From the NCBI RefSeq assembly GCF_014596565.1, contig NZ_NOIN01000012.1, positions 62,001 to 126,000 on the forward strand: 64,000 nucleotides of DNA, in the 5' to 3' direction. The notes beneath the pieces were generated by a model that did not search any database, was not told where the DNA came from, and saw nothing but the letters and a program-made list of their open reading frames with translations. This document shows positions 12,973-20,824 of the stretch, piece after piece. This DNA is from Pseudomonas sp. PSB18. GTDB taxonomy: Bacteria > Pseudomonadota > Gammaproteobacteria > Pseudomonadales > Pseudomonadaceae. The translations under genes and the position numbers were made by a program. The first letter of the stretch is position 1; each line of letters begins with the position of its first letter.

Positions 12973-14059
12973 TGGCTTCTCCTTCGACCATCACGTCGGT
13001 CAGGGTCAGGGAACGGTCAAGGCGCACACAGTCGGCCCAGGCGCCCGGTTGCAGGCGTCCACGCTCGGGCAGGCCGAGGTAGTCGGCAGGGAACTGGGAG
13101 AGGCGTTGCGAGGCTTCGGCGATGGGCAGGCCGATCTTCACCAGGTTGCGCAGGGCCTGGTCCATGGTCAGGGTGCTGCCGGCCAGGGTGCCATCGGCCA
13201 ATCGCACGCCGCCCAGGCATTTGGTCACGGTGTGGCTGCCCAGCTTGTACTCGCCGTCGGGCATGCCGGCGGCGGCGGTGGAGTCGGTGACACAGTACAG
13301 GCACGGGATCGCGCGCAAGGCCACGCGCATGGCGCCGGGGTGCACGTGCAGCAGGTCCGGGATCAGCTCGGCATAGCGGGCGTGGGCCAGCGCCGCGCCG
13401 ACAATCCCCGGCTCGCGGTGATGCAGCGGGCTCATGGCGTTATACAGATGGGTGAAGCTGCTGGCGCCGGCGGCCAGTGCGGCGACGCCTTCTTCGTAGC
13501 TGCCCAGGGTATGGCCGATCTGCATGCGCACGCCACGGGCACTGAGGGCGCGGATCAAGGCATCGTGGCCGGCGATTTCCGGGGCGATGGTGATCACCCG
13601 GATCGGCGCCAGGGCCAGATAACCTTCCACTTCGGCCATCAACGCGGTGTGGGCGAAGTTCGGTTGCGCGCCGAGTTTGCCGGGGTTGATGTAGGGACCT
13701 TCCAGATGCACGCCGAGCATCCGGGCGCTGCCGTGCTGCCGTTGCTCACAGAACTCGCCCAGGGCCTTGAGCACGCGGGTGATCTCTTCGCCCGGTGCGG
13801 TCATGGTGGTCGCCAGCAGTGATGTCGTGCCGAAGCGCACGTGGGTGCGGGCGATGGTATCGAACGCCGGGGCGCCTTCCATGATGTCCTTGCCGCCGCC
13901 CCCGTGGACATGCAGGTCGATGAAGCCGGGCAGCAGGTAGGGCAAGTCATTGCTCGCTGGATCGCAAGGCTGGCCTTCGACGGACACGACCTTGCCGTGG
14001 GCGTGGATCAGCCGGCCGCGAACCCAGCCGTGGGCGGTGAGGATGTTGTCTTCGGACAT
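12953..14059 (-). CDS. nagA: N-acetylglucosamine-6-phosphate deacetylase
   Basis: 368 residues. It hydrolyses GlcNAc-6-P to GlcN-6-P and acetate in the cytoplasm. Amidohydrolase landmarks are GFIDLHVHGGGG (metal-binding HxH), HLEGPYINPGKLGAQ, FTHLYNAMSPLHHREPG and VTDSTAAAGMPDGEY. The length is normal. It is the first structural gene after nagR, with a 33-bp gap, and overlaps the deaminase gene at its end. Confidence 0.96.
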   Translation of the reverse strand: MSEDNILTAHGWVRGRLIHAHGKVVSVEGQPCDPASNDLPYLLPGFIDLHVHGGGGKDIMEGAPAFDTIARTHVRFGTTSLLATTMTAPGEEITRVLKALGEFCEQRQHGSARMLGVHLEGPYINPGKLGAQPNFAHTALMAEVEGYLALAPIRVITIAPEIAGHDALIRALSARGVRMQIGHTLGSYEEGVAALAAGASSFTHLYNAMSPLHHREPGIVGAALAHARYAELIPDLLHVHPGAMRVALRAIPCLYCVTDSTAAAGMPDGEYKLGSHTVTKCLGGVRLADGTLAGSTLTMDQALRNLVKIGLPIAEASQRLSQFPADYLGLPERGRLQPGAWADCVRLDRSLTLTDVMVEGEAIDFQNA

Positions 14060-14092
14060 GGGCAGTCTCTGATGTCTGGGGAGGCAGCGCTG

Positions 14093-14824
14093 TTAGCGCC
14101 GGAGCTCGGCGACAAAGTCGTAGTAATCGTTGCGGCAATAGGTGTCGGTGACCTCGATGGGCGTGTTGTCCTCCAGGTAGCCGACCCGCGTCATCAACAG
14201 CATGGCGGTGCCGGGGGCGATGCCCACCAGGGCGGCGAATTCGTCCGAGGCGTTGATGGCCTGGATGTGCTGCAGGGCGCGCACCACCGGTTTGCCGATG
14301 CTGTCGAGAAATTCGTAGAGCGAAGCACCAATGGCCTGGGGTTTGGGGATGATGGCGGCGGGCAGGGTGCTCATCTCGATGGCCATGACCGTGTCGTCGG
14401 CCTTGCGCAGGCGCTTGAGCCGCGCGACTTTGTCGGTGGGGGACAGGCCCAGGCGGATCAGTTCTTCGTGGGTGGGTGGGGTGATTTCCCGTTCCAGCCA
14501 CTGGGAACCGGGCACGAAACCCTTGAGCCGCAACATCTCGCTGAACCCGCTGAGGCGTGACAGCGGTTGTTCCAGGCGCGGGGTGATGAACGTGCCCGAG
14601 CCTTGGTTGCGGCGGATCAGGCCTTGGTCGAATAACACTTCCAATGCCTTGCGGGCGGTGACCCGGGAAATACCGAGTTGTTCGCTCAAGCTGCGTTCGG
14701 ACGGCATGGCTTGTTCGGCTTTCCATTGGCCGGCGTGGATCGCGGCTTCCAGGTTGCGGGCCAGTTGCAGGTACAGCGGTGTGGCTTGGGTGTCGTCGGG
14801 GCGCAGGGCCAGGATGTCGTTCAT
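14093..14824 (-). CDS. nagR: GntR/HutC-family regulator of the nag operon
   Basis: 243 residues from the ATG at 14824. An upstream in-frame ATG at 14902 would run the gene through the operator repeats and was rejected. A GntR winged helix-turn-helix (about 10-75: QPLYLQLARNLEAAI, then MPSERSLSEQLGISRVTARKALEVL) is followed by a UTRA ligand domain (about 95-240) of the HutC subfamily, which binds phosphosugars such as GlcNAc-6-P or GlcN-6-P. It is first in the nag operon, so autoregulation is likely. Four copies of a TGGTATT half-site lie directly upstream. Confidence 0.92.
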   Translation of the reverse strand: MNDILALRPDDTQATPLYLQLARNLEAAIHAGQWKAEQAMPSERSLSEQLGISRVTARKALEVLFDQGLIRRNQGSGTFITPRLEQPLSRLSGFSEMLRLKGFVPGSQWLEREITPPTHEELIRLGLSPTDKVARLKRLRKADDTVMAIEMSTLPAAIIPKPQAIGASLYEFLDSIGKPVVRALQHIQAINASDEFAALVGIAPGTAMLLMTRVGYLEDNTPIEVTDTYCRNDYYDFVAELRR

Positions 14825-14878
14825 GGGGTTTCCGATGCGGTTGTTGGGGTGTTGTCGCTCGGTGATGGGGTGGAAATT

Positions 14879-15033
14879 AATACCACTTGAATACCACGTC
14901 AATGAGGGTGGCCTTTGGGTTTCTGGGATTGTCGGGGGGATTTTTTGGAGTGGATTTCAAGTGGTATTACTTTTGGTCGTTTTGGTGAAAGAGGACCGTA
15001 GCTGCTAAGGGGGGCTTTGGGGGAAGTGGTATT
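14879..15033. promoter_or_regulatory. Candidate NagR operator region with four AAGTGGTATT elements
   Basis: AATACCACTT lies at 14879-14888 and AATACCAC at 14890-14897. In the opposite orientation AAGTGGTATT lies at 14959-14968 and again at 15024-15033. The core TGGTAT matches the half-site preferred by HutC-subfamily GntR repressors. The nearest pair is 55-73 bp upstream of the nagR start, so the block probably covers or flanks the operon promoter. Ligand and occupancy are inferred. Confidence 0.7.
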
Positions 15034-15105
15034 TGCGCTTTGGTGATAGGGGCTGGTTGGATTTATTTTTTTATGCCGACCGGCGGTTGGGTTGGGTTGA
15101 GGTGT

Positions 15106-15966
15106 GGTGTGTATATCCGTTGCTGCGGTAACGGCCACTGGTGGTTCCGCCCTTACGGCGGGTTACTTTGGCAAACGCCCCAAAGTAACCAAAGGTCTGT
15201 GCCCCACCACTCGGCACCTCGCCTAGGCTCGGTGTGCCCTCACTCCGGCATTGCTCCGTGGGCCCGCCGCGAAGGGCCATCCATGGCCCAGCGCGGCTAA
15301 CCCGGCATCCATGCCGGGTTGCCCACTACGCAATACCTGCGTTCGGCCAGCGTGGTTAACGGGGCGCGAAGATCAAAAGCAAAAGCAAAGCAAAGCGAAA
15401 GCAAGGCGGCCTTGCAGCCGACCTGCTTTTTGAGCACACGCGTTCCCCTGTGGGAGCGAGCCTGCTCGCGATGGCGTCGGTTCATGCAGCACTTTTCAAA
15501 CTGGCCCACCGCTATCGCGAGCAGGCTCGCTCCCACAATTGATCGGGGACAGCGGAAAAAGATAGGTCGCCTTCGCGAGCAAGCTTTGCTCCCACAAGTG
15601 GATTCAGGTACAGCCGGAAAAGTCAGGCCGGCCACTAGGCCGCCTCGCTTTTGCTTTTGCTTTTGCTTTTGCTTTTGCTTTTGCTCTTGATCTTGATCTT
15701 AGACGCCCCGTAAACCACAAGGGCCGAACGCAGGCGTTGCGTAGTGGGCAATCCGGCATGGATGCCGGATTAGCCGCGCTGGGCCATGGATGGCCCTTCG
15801 CGGCGGGCCCACGGAGCAACGCCGGAGTGAGGGAGCACCTCGCCTTGGCGAGGTGCCCAGTGGTGGGGCAAAGCGCTTTTGGTTACTTTTGGCGCTCTTC
15901 CAAAAGTGACCCGCCGTAAGGGCGGAACTGCCAGTGGCCGTTACCGAAGAAACGGATATACACACC
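15106..15966. repeat. Long inverted-repeat element with TTTTGC tandem units
   Basis: The left arm (about 15106-15386) and right arm (about 15676-15966) are inverted copies of about 280 bp, beginning GGTGTGTATATCCGT and ending with its complement. They share further blocks such as the sequence around CCATCCATGGCCCAGCGCGG. Each arm also contains local hairpins. The 290-bp centre holds a REPIN (15449-15537), a single REP (15572-15596) and six perfect TTTTGC units (15649-15684) facing degenerate AAAAGC units at 15375-15400. No convincing gene lies inside. Confidence 0.85.
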
Positions 15967-16193
15967 TACTGGCATTTGCAGGCGATTGAAATCATCAGCG
16001 ATCTATCGCGCGGTCTGTCAGACGCACCGAAGTTTCCGACAAGTTTTTCAGGTTGTCCCTCGGAAGCGGTGGCTCTAGCCTGTGGGTGTCGCTGCCAATT
16101 CAGCGACCGGATTTGACCGTCCGAGAATCTAGACGCGCCAGCGTTCCAAGACCTAGTTCAGGCGTTTTTCTTCCGTCTGAGGTATCGTGTCGC

Positions 16194-16278
16194 GGCAGCT
16201 GTGCGTGGGACGTCTTCGGACGTGCCGGATTCCTGATTCCCGGTCGGTCAACCCGCGTACAGCTGCCACTTTTTGTTT
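16194..16278 (+). ncRNA. Structured leader RNA upstream of the DUF6124 gene
   Basis: GGCAGCTGTGCGTGGG (16194-16209) pairs with CCCGCGTACAGCTGCC (16252-16267) as a 16-bp stem with two G-U wobbles. Inside is an ACGTC-TTCG-GACGT tetraloop hairpin (16210-16223) and a weaker CCGG/CCGG hairpin (16225-16243). A T run (16270-16274) follows. This is either a small RNA with its own terminator or a branched 5' leader. I do not recognise a named family. Confidence 0.5.
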
Positions 16279-16295
16279 GACCGCAGAAGGTTGGT

Positions 16296-16316
16296 AGCTC
16301 CACCGAATCAGGAGCT
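16296..16316 (+). promoter_or_regulatory. Hairpin sequestering the DUF6124 ribosome binding site
   Basis: AGCTCC (16296-16301) pairs with GGAGCT (16311-16316). The latter contains the GGAG Shine-Dalgarno sequence 6 bases before the ATG at 16321. A 9-base loop separates the arms. This geometry could make translation conditional. Confidence 0.5.
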
Positions 16317-16320
16317 GCAC

Positions 16321-16680
16321 ATGATCAAAGAAACCCCAAACCCTCCAAAACCCACCTCCACCTTCCCCTACGGTGACTACGCCCCCGAAAAACTCCAGGA
16401 GGCCGGCGACCGTGCGCTGGACTACTACCTCAAGCCTGACGACAGCGACCCAGCCCCCGAACCCACATCGCAGCTGTTCATCGTCGCAGACAGCGTCGAC
16501 ACCGAAGTCCTGCTAGCCAACCTCAGCGAAACCCTGGCCTCGGCCAATGCCATGCTCAGCGACCTGGCCTTCGACCTCGACGGATCGCGGCGGCATGTGG
16601 CGCTGGGGGTGGCGCAGATGATTGAGTTGGGCGCGCTGTTGGCGGACAAGGCGCTGGATCGGGTGGAGCTACGGGCTTGA
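16321..16680 (+). CDS. DUF6124 family protein
   Basis: 119 residues from the ATG at 16321 (MIKETPNPPKPTSTFPYGDY), preceded by AGGAG. An earlier in-frame codon at 16273 was rejected because it lies inside the T run of the leader. The protein has a Pro-rich N-terminus, a middle DRALDYYLKP segment, and a helical C-terminus (VDTEVLLANLSETLASANAML, then VALGVAQMIELGALLADKALD). This matches small Pseudomonas proteins annotated as DUF6124 (formerly DUF3077), which occur in several copies per genome and have no known function. There is no signal or membrane segment. It is preceded by the structured leader. Confidence 0.8.
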   Translation: MIKETPNPPKPTSTFPYGDYAPEKLQEAGDRALDYYLKPDDSDPAPEPTSQLFIVADSVDTEVLLANLSETLASANAMLSDLAFDLDGSRRHVALGVAQMIELGALLADKALDRVELRA

Positions 16681-16729
16681 TGGCGTAAGGGCCGGCGCCA
16701 TCGCGAGCAGGCTCAGATGTGTGGCCCCC

Positions 16730-16862
16730 CTGTGGCGAGGGGATTCATCCCCGCTGGGGCGCGCAGCGGCCCCAAAGCAAGCGACTCAATCTGCCTGACG
16801 CACCGGGTTGTTTGGCTTTAGGGCCGCTGCGCAGCTCAGCGGGGATGAATCCCCTCGCCACA
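16730..16862. repeat. REPIN, GTGGCGAGGGGAT family
   Basis: CTGTGGCGAGGGGATTCATC at the left and the complementary GATGAATCCCCTCGCCACA at the right enclose two GCAGCGGCCC-type arms. A truncated GTGGGAGC-family unit lies just before it at about 16699-16714. It is located between the DUF6124 gene and a convergent L,D-transpeptidase. Confidence 0.88.
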
Positions 16863-16927
16863 AAAGCTTACATGTCGCAACAAGGCTTCCATGCCTCAAC
16901 AAGCGCTTGCCGCATAAGGGACAGACG

Positions 16928-17434
16928 CTACGGCCGAATCTCGATCATCGTGCCATCCGGCACCAGGTTCCAGACTTCGCGCATGTCGACGTTGCGCATG
17001 GCAATGCAGCCATCGGTCCAGTCCAGGGTGTGGAACAGCTGTTCAGGGGTTTCTTCGGAATCAGGCGTGCCGTGGATCATGATCATGCTCCCAGGTTCTA
17101 CACCTTCGCGTCGGGCGCGGGCGGCGTCGCTGATGTTGGGGTAGGAGATGTGCATCGACAGGTAGAAACGGTCGCTGACCTTGCGCCAGTCGATCCAATA
17201 GAAACCTTCAGGGGTGCGCTTGTCGCCCTGGATCAGTTTGGGGCCTTTCTTGGCGCCCTTGCCGAGGGAAATACGGTAGGTCTTGAGTGGTTTGCCGTCG
17301 TTGATCAATTGCAATTGATGGGCGGACTTGAGCACCAGCACTTTTTCGATGACCTTGCCGTCATAGGTTCCCACCGCAGAAGCCTGGGACACAGCAGCGA
17401 ACGACAAGCAGAACAGCACAAGCAACCAGCGCAT
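16928..17434 (-). CDS. L,D-transpeptidase (YkuD family)
   Basis: 168 residues with an N-terminal signal peptide (MRWLLVLFCLSFAAVSQASA). It is predicted to work in the periplasm on peptidoglycan peptide stems, forming or editing 3-3 crosslinks or attaching lipoprotein. The catalytic motif is the YkuD type: His in MIHGTPDSEE, then TDGCIAMRN with the nucleophilic Cys. The short single-domain layout resembles YafK-type proteins more than the LysM-containing LdtA-D enzymes. It stands alone, with a Nudix gene 38 bp upstream on the same strand. Confidence 0.88.
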   Translation of the reverse strand: MRWLLVLFCLSFAAVSQASAVGTYDGKVIEKVLVLKSAHQLQLINDGKPLKTYRISLGKGAKKGPKLIQGDKRTPEGFYWIDWRKVSDRFYLSMHISYPNISDAARARREGVEPGSMIMIHGTPDSEETPEQLFHTLDWTDGCIAMRNVDMREVWNLVPDGTMIEIRP

Positions 17435-17472
17435 TGAAACGGTATCCCTAAAGGTCGTGACGATATGGTTTT

Positions 17473-18024
17473 TCAGGTCTTGGCAGGCTGAGCCAGTGGC
17501 GGGATCGATTCGGATCGCACCGGGTAATGCTCGGTTCGTCGATCAGCATAGAAGTATTCCAGGGTCCGGCCCACTGTGCGAAAAGCCAGTTCGTCCCAGG
17601 GAATGTCCGCTTCTTCGAACAGTTTCACTTCCAGGCTCTCGGGGCCGGCGGCGAAGTTCTCATCCACCAGCTCGGCACGGAAGAATACATGCACCTGGCT
17701 GATGTGCGGTACGTCGATCAACGTATAGATGCTTAAATTCCGTACCCGGGCGCAGGCTTCCTCGGCGGTTTCGCGTTCGGCGGCCTGTTCGACGGTTTCA
17801 CCGTTTTCCATGAAGCCCGCCGGCAGCGTCCAGTAGCCGCGTCGCGGCTCGATGGCGCGTCGACACAGCAGCACTTTGCTGCCCCAGGTCGGTACGCAAC
17901 CGGCCACGATGTTGGGGTTCTGGTAGTGGATGGTGTGGCAGGTGTCGCAGACAAAGCGCAGGCGCGAGTCGCCTTCGGGTATGCGCTGGATCACCGGGTT
18001 ACCGCACTGGCTGCAGAATTTCAT
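17473..18024 (-). CDS. Nudix hydrolase with N-terminal zinc ribbon
   Basis: 183 residues from the ATG at 18024 (MKFCSQCGNPVIQRIPEG). Two CxxC pairs (CSQC and CDTC) form a zinc ribbon like that of NudC. The Nudix box is GFMENGETVEQAAERETAEE. It probably hydrolyses a nucleotide diphosphate derivative, but it lacks the C-terminal NADH-pyrophosphatase signature of NudC, so the substrate is open. It is divergent from a second Nudix gene starting 145 bp away. Confidence 0.88.
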   Translation of the reverse strand: MKFCSQCGNPVIQRIPEGDSRLRFVCDTCHTIHYQNPNIVAGCVPTWGSKVLLCRRAIEPRRGYWTLPAGFMENGETVEQAAERETAEEACARVRNLSIYTLIDVPHISQVHVFFRAELVDENFAAGPESLEVKLFEEADIPWDELAFRTVGRTLEYFYADRRTEHYPVRSESIPPLAQPAKT

Positions 18025-18169
18025 GCTTGGGTTCCTGAATGCTGCGCCTATCTTGGCGTGCGGGACGGGTGTCGGCAAGTTGTCGTTTCGCGACACGACG
18101 TGGTCCGGGGGTTGGGCGGCTTGAACGATTGGTGCATGATGCAAGGCAGCGAATGAATCGAGAAGTCTC

Positions 18170-18769
18170 ATGCTGGACGAGCTACTGCATCGAGTAAGCA
18201 ACCATACCCCGCGTGATCTGCAGGCCGACCGACGTTTCCCTGAAGCCGCGGTGCTGGTGCCGATCACCCGCAGTGACGAGCCGGAACTGGTACTGACCTT
18301 GCGCGCCAGCGGGCTCTCGACCCATGGCGGCGAAGTGGCCTTTCCCGGCGGGCGACGTGACCCGGAGGACCCGGACCTGGTGTTCACCGCCCTGCGCGAG
18401 GCCGAAGAAGAAATCGGCCTGCCCCCCGGCCTGGTGGAAGTGATCGGCCCCCTCAGCCCGTTGATTTCGTTGCATGGCATCAAGGTCACGCCCTATGTCG
18501 GGGTGATTCCGGATTTCGTCGAGTATCAGGCCAACGATGCCGAGATCGCCGCGGTCTTCAATGTACCGCTGGACTTTTTCCGCAAGGATCCCCGCGAACA
18601 CACCCATCGCATCGATTACCAGGGCTGCAGCTGGTACGTGCCCAGCTACCGTTTTGGCGAGTACAAGATCTGGGGCCTGACGGCGATCATGATCGTCGAG
18701 CTGGTGAACCTGCTGTTCGACGCCGGCATTGACCTGCACAAACCACCCAGAAGCTTCATCAATACCTGA
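18170..18769 (+). CDS. CoA pyrophosphatase (Nudix family)
   Basis: 199 residues. It is predicted to hydrolyse CoA to 4'-phosphopantetheine and 3',5'-ADP. The CoA-Nudix signature precedes the catalytic box: LTLRASGLSTHGGEVAFPGG, then FTALREAEEEIGL. The size matches the YeaB/NudL family. It begins a three-gene run with the gamma carbonic anhydrase (14 bp gap) and the DUF1289 gene (4-bp overlap). Confidence 0.92.
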   Translation: MLDELLHRVSNHTPRDLQADRRFPEAAVLVPITRSDEPELVLTLRASGLSTHGGEVAFPGGRRDPEDPDLVFTALREAEEEIGLPPGLVEVIGPLSPLISLHGIKVTPYVGVIPDFVEYQANDAEIAAVFNVPLDFFRKDPREHTHRIDYQGCSWYVPSYRFGEYKIWGLTAIMIVELVNLLFDAGIDLHKPPRSFINT

Positions 18770-18783
18770 GCCCGAGGATCCTC

Positions 18784-19308
18784 ATGAAATACCGCCTGGG
18801 CGATGCCCGTGTCGAAACCCACCCACAGAGCTGGGTCGCCCCCAACGCCACGCTGGTGGGCAAGGTCCGCCTCGAAGAAGGCGCCAGTGTCTGGTTCAAC
18901 GCCGTGCTGCGCGGCGATAACGAGTTGATCCTGATCGGCAAGGACAGCAACGTGCAGGACGGCACGGTGATGCACACCGACATGGGTTTTCCACTGACCA
19001 TCGGCACCGGTGTGACCATTGGCCATAACGCCATGCTCCACGGTTGCACGGTGGGGGATTACAGCCTCATCGGCATCAATGCGGTGATTCTCAACGGCGC
19101 GAAGATCGGCAAGAACTGCATCATCGGCGCCAATGCGTTGATCGGCGAAAACAAGGAAATCCCCGACGGTTCGCTGGTGATGGGCTCACCTGGCAAGGTC
19201 GTCCGGGAGTTGACCGAGGCCCAGAAGAAGATGCTCGAGGCCAGTGCGGCGCATTACGTCCACAACGCGCAGCGCTATGCCCGCGACCTGGCCGAGCAGA
19301 CATCATGA
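18784..19308 (+). CDS. Gamma carbonic anhydrase family protein
   Basis: 174 residues starting at an ATG preceded by GAGGA. The protein is a left-handed beta helix built from hexapeptide repeats (for example GKVRLEEGASVWFNAVLRGD and IGHNAMLHGCTVGDYSLIGI). Metal-ligand His residues sit in VMHTDMG, IGHNAMLHGC. The family includes YrdA/PaaY and Cam. Carbonic anhydrase activity is variable, so a hydratase or thioesterase-like role is possible. Its TGA overlaps the ATG of the next gene. Confidence 0.92.
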   Translation: MKYRLGDARVETHPQSWVAPNATLVGKVRLEEGASVWFNAVLRGDNELILIGKDSNVQDGTVMHTDMGFPLTIGTGVTIGHNAMLHGCTVGDYSLIGINAVILNGAKIGKNCIIGANALIGENKEIPDGSLVMGSPGKVVRELTEAQKKMLEASAAHYVHNAQRYARDLAEQTS

Positions 19309-19514
19309 ACGCCCCCGAACGCCCGGTGCCTTCGCCCTGCGTGAGCATCTGCTCGCTGGACGATGACGACGTCTGCACCGGCTGCCAGCGCACCGTGTCC
19401 GAGATCACCCGTTGGCGCAGCATGGACAACGATGAGCGGCGTAGCGTATTGGCGTTGTGTCATGAGCGGGCGAAGGCCAGTGGGTTGGTGTGGATGTTGC
19501 CGGGGAGGTCTTGA
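19305..19514 (+). CDS. DUF1289 domain protein
   Basis: 69 residues, ATG overlapping the preceding stop (ATGA). It carries the family cysteine pattern SPCVSICSLDDDDVCTGCQRT followed by EITRWRSMDNDERRSVL. It is probably a small metal-binding (zinc or Fe-S) protein. No function is established for the family. Confidence 0.88.
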   Translation: MNAPERPVPSPCVSICSLDDDDVCTGCQRTVSEITRWRSMDNDERRSVLALCHERAKASGLVWMLPGRS

Positions 19515-19538
19515 GTACAAGTCCTCTGTGGCAGTCTT

Positions 19539-20171
19539 CTAATACCGCTGCCCCATCCACCGATCCAATCCCACCACTCCCAGCGCAATTCCGACAAACC
19601 CCAGCAATATCCCTCCGGCATTGATGAACACCTGTGGATAACCCAGGCTAGCGACGTCGATGAAAGGGTAGGGGTACGCCCCCAGGAAACTCCCCCGCAA
19701 CAGGACATGGGCGAAGTACACCACGGGGTAAATCACCCAAAGGCCGATATGCCACAGGCGCAGGGTGCCTTTGGGCACGCACCGCCACCAATAGGCGATG
19801 AACAGCAGTGGCATCACGTCGTGCAACAATTCGTCGGCGACGAATTGCCAGCCTTCGGGTTGCCAAAGATGGCGCAGCAACAGGTTATAGGCCAGGCCGA
19901 CCAGGGCGATGCTCACGGCGATACCGCTGCTGACGGCGGGCCGCAGGAACCAGCGCCGGGCGGCCGATTCGCGGCGGGTCACTTCGCACGTCAGCACCAC
20001 GGCCACCCATGTATTGGTCAACACCGTGAAGAAGCTGAAGGCATTCACCAGGCCGCCCAGCAGGCTCGCGCCCAGTTCCCACCGCCCCAGCAGAATCAGA
20101 TACAGCTGGATGCTCAATCCCGCCCAGCCCAGCAGCGCCGCCACGGATACGAAGCGCTGTCGAATGTTCAT
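19539..20171 (-). CDS. Pr6Pr family membrane protein
   Basis: 210 residues with about six hydrophobic segments (such as LLGWAGLSIQLYLILLG, FFTVLTNTWVAVVLTC and DVMPLLFIAYWWRCVP). The pattern fits the bacterial Pr6Pr (FAR-17a/AIG1-like) integral membrane family. The substrate is unknown. It lies 3 bp after the VF530 gene on the same strand, so the pair is likely co-transcribed. Confidence 0.82.
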   Translation of the reverse strand: MNIRQRFVSVAALLGWAGLSIQLYLILLGRWELGASLLGGLVNAFSFFTVLTNTWVAVVLTCEVTRRESAARRWFLRPAVSSGIAVSIALVGLAYNLLLRHLWQPEGWQFVADELLHDVMPLLFIAYWWRCVPKGTLRLWHIGLWVIYPVVYFAHVLLRGSFLGAYPYPFIDVASLGYPQVFINAGGILLGFVGIALGVVGLDRWMGQRY

Positions 20172-20174
20172 GGT

Positions 20175-20405
20175 TCAGACCGGCCGCTTGGTACGCATCA
20201 GCTTGATATACAACCGCTCGACTTTCTCCCGCGCCCACGGTGTCTTGCGCAGGAAGGTCAGGCTCGACTTGATGCTCGGGTCGCTCTTGAAGCACCGGAT
20301 ATCGATGCGTTCGGCCAGCCCCGACCACTCGTAGTGCTGCACCAGAGCGTTAAGGATCTGCTCCAGCGTCACGCCGTGCAGGGGGTTGTTGTGCTGTTCG
20401 GTCAT
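20175..20405 (-). CDS. VF530 (DUF2132) family protein
   Basis: 76 residues: NPLHGVTLEQILNALVQHY, then IDIRCFKSDPSIKSSLTFLR and KTPWAREKVERLY. This is the conserved core of the small DNA-binding-like VF530 family, with no known function. It starts 420 bp from gcd in divergent orientation. Confidence 0.9.
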   Translation of the reverse strand: MTEQHNNPLHGVTLEQILNALVQHYEWSGLAERIDIRCFKSDPSIKSSLTFLRKTPWAREKVERLYIKLMRTKRPV

Positions 20406-20625
20406 GGAGGTATTTGCGTGAAGAGGAATAAGCCGCGCACCTTATCCGAGGCGCCCATGTGTTGGAAGTCTAGTGGCAACACTGTTACCGGATTCGAAAA
20501 GATTCATGTCGGTAAAAGCGCTTTCTCTATCGGAGGCGGGACCTTATTCTTGCGCCCTCTGCTGAAACGGTTTTTCTGGCGTATCAGGATTTTAAAAGAT
20601 AGCGCTGTCTTGCCTTGTAACCTCA

Positions 20626-20715
20626 TGTGAGAGCGAGCCTGCTCGCGATTGCGGCGTCACTTTCAACATGCCTGTTGGCAGACCCACCGCTATCGCGAGC
20701 AGGCTCGCTCCCACA
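20626..20715. repeat. REPIN, GTGGGAGC family
   Basis: A left unit with a one-base variant (TGTGAGAGCGAGCCTGCTCG) and a right unit (CGCGAGCAGGCTCGCTCCCA) sit in the 419-bp gap between the VF530 gene and gcd. The rest of that gap is the presumed gcd promoter region (20716-20824), where I see no sure promoter motif. Confidence 0.85.
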
Positions 20716-20824
20716 ACGGGCTGCCAATAACGGGTCAGCTTTTTACTGAACCATGCCTTCGCAGGATCGTCATCTACAGTGATTACTTGCGCGGGACTCC
20801 TTAAATATCACGGAGAATCACACT

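Noticed and set aside
15649..15684. Tandem hexamers considered as a CRISPR-like array
   Set aside because: Units are 6 bases with no spacers; it is a simple microsatellite.
15297..15819. Short open frames within the inverted-repeat element, including KAKAKA-type proteins
   Set aside because: They are translations of TTTTGC repeats and REP sequences with no ribosome site or family match.
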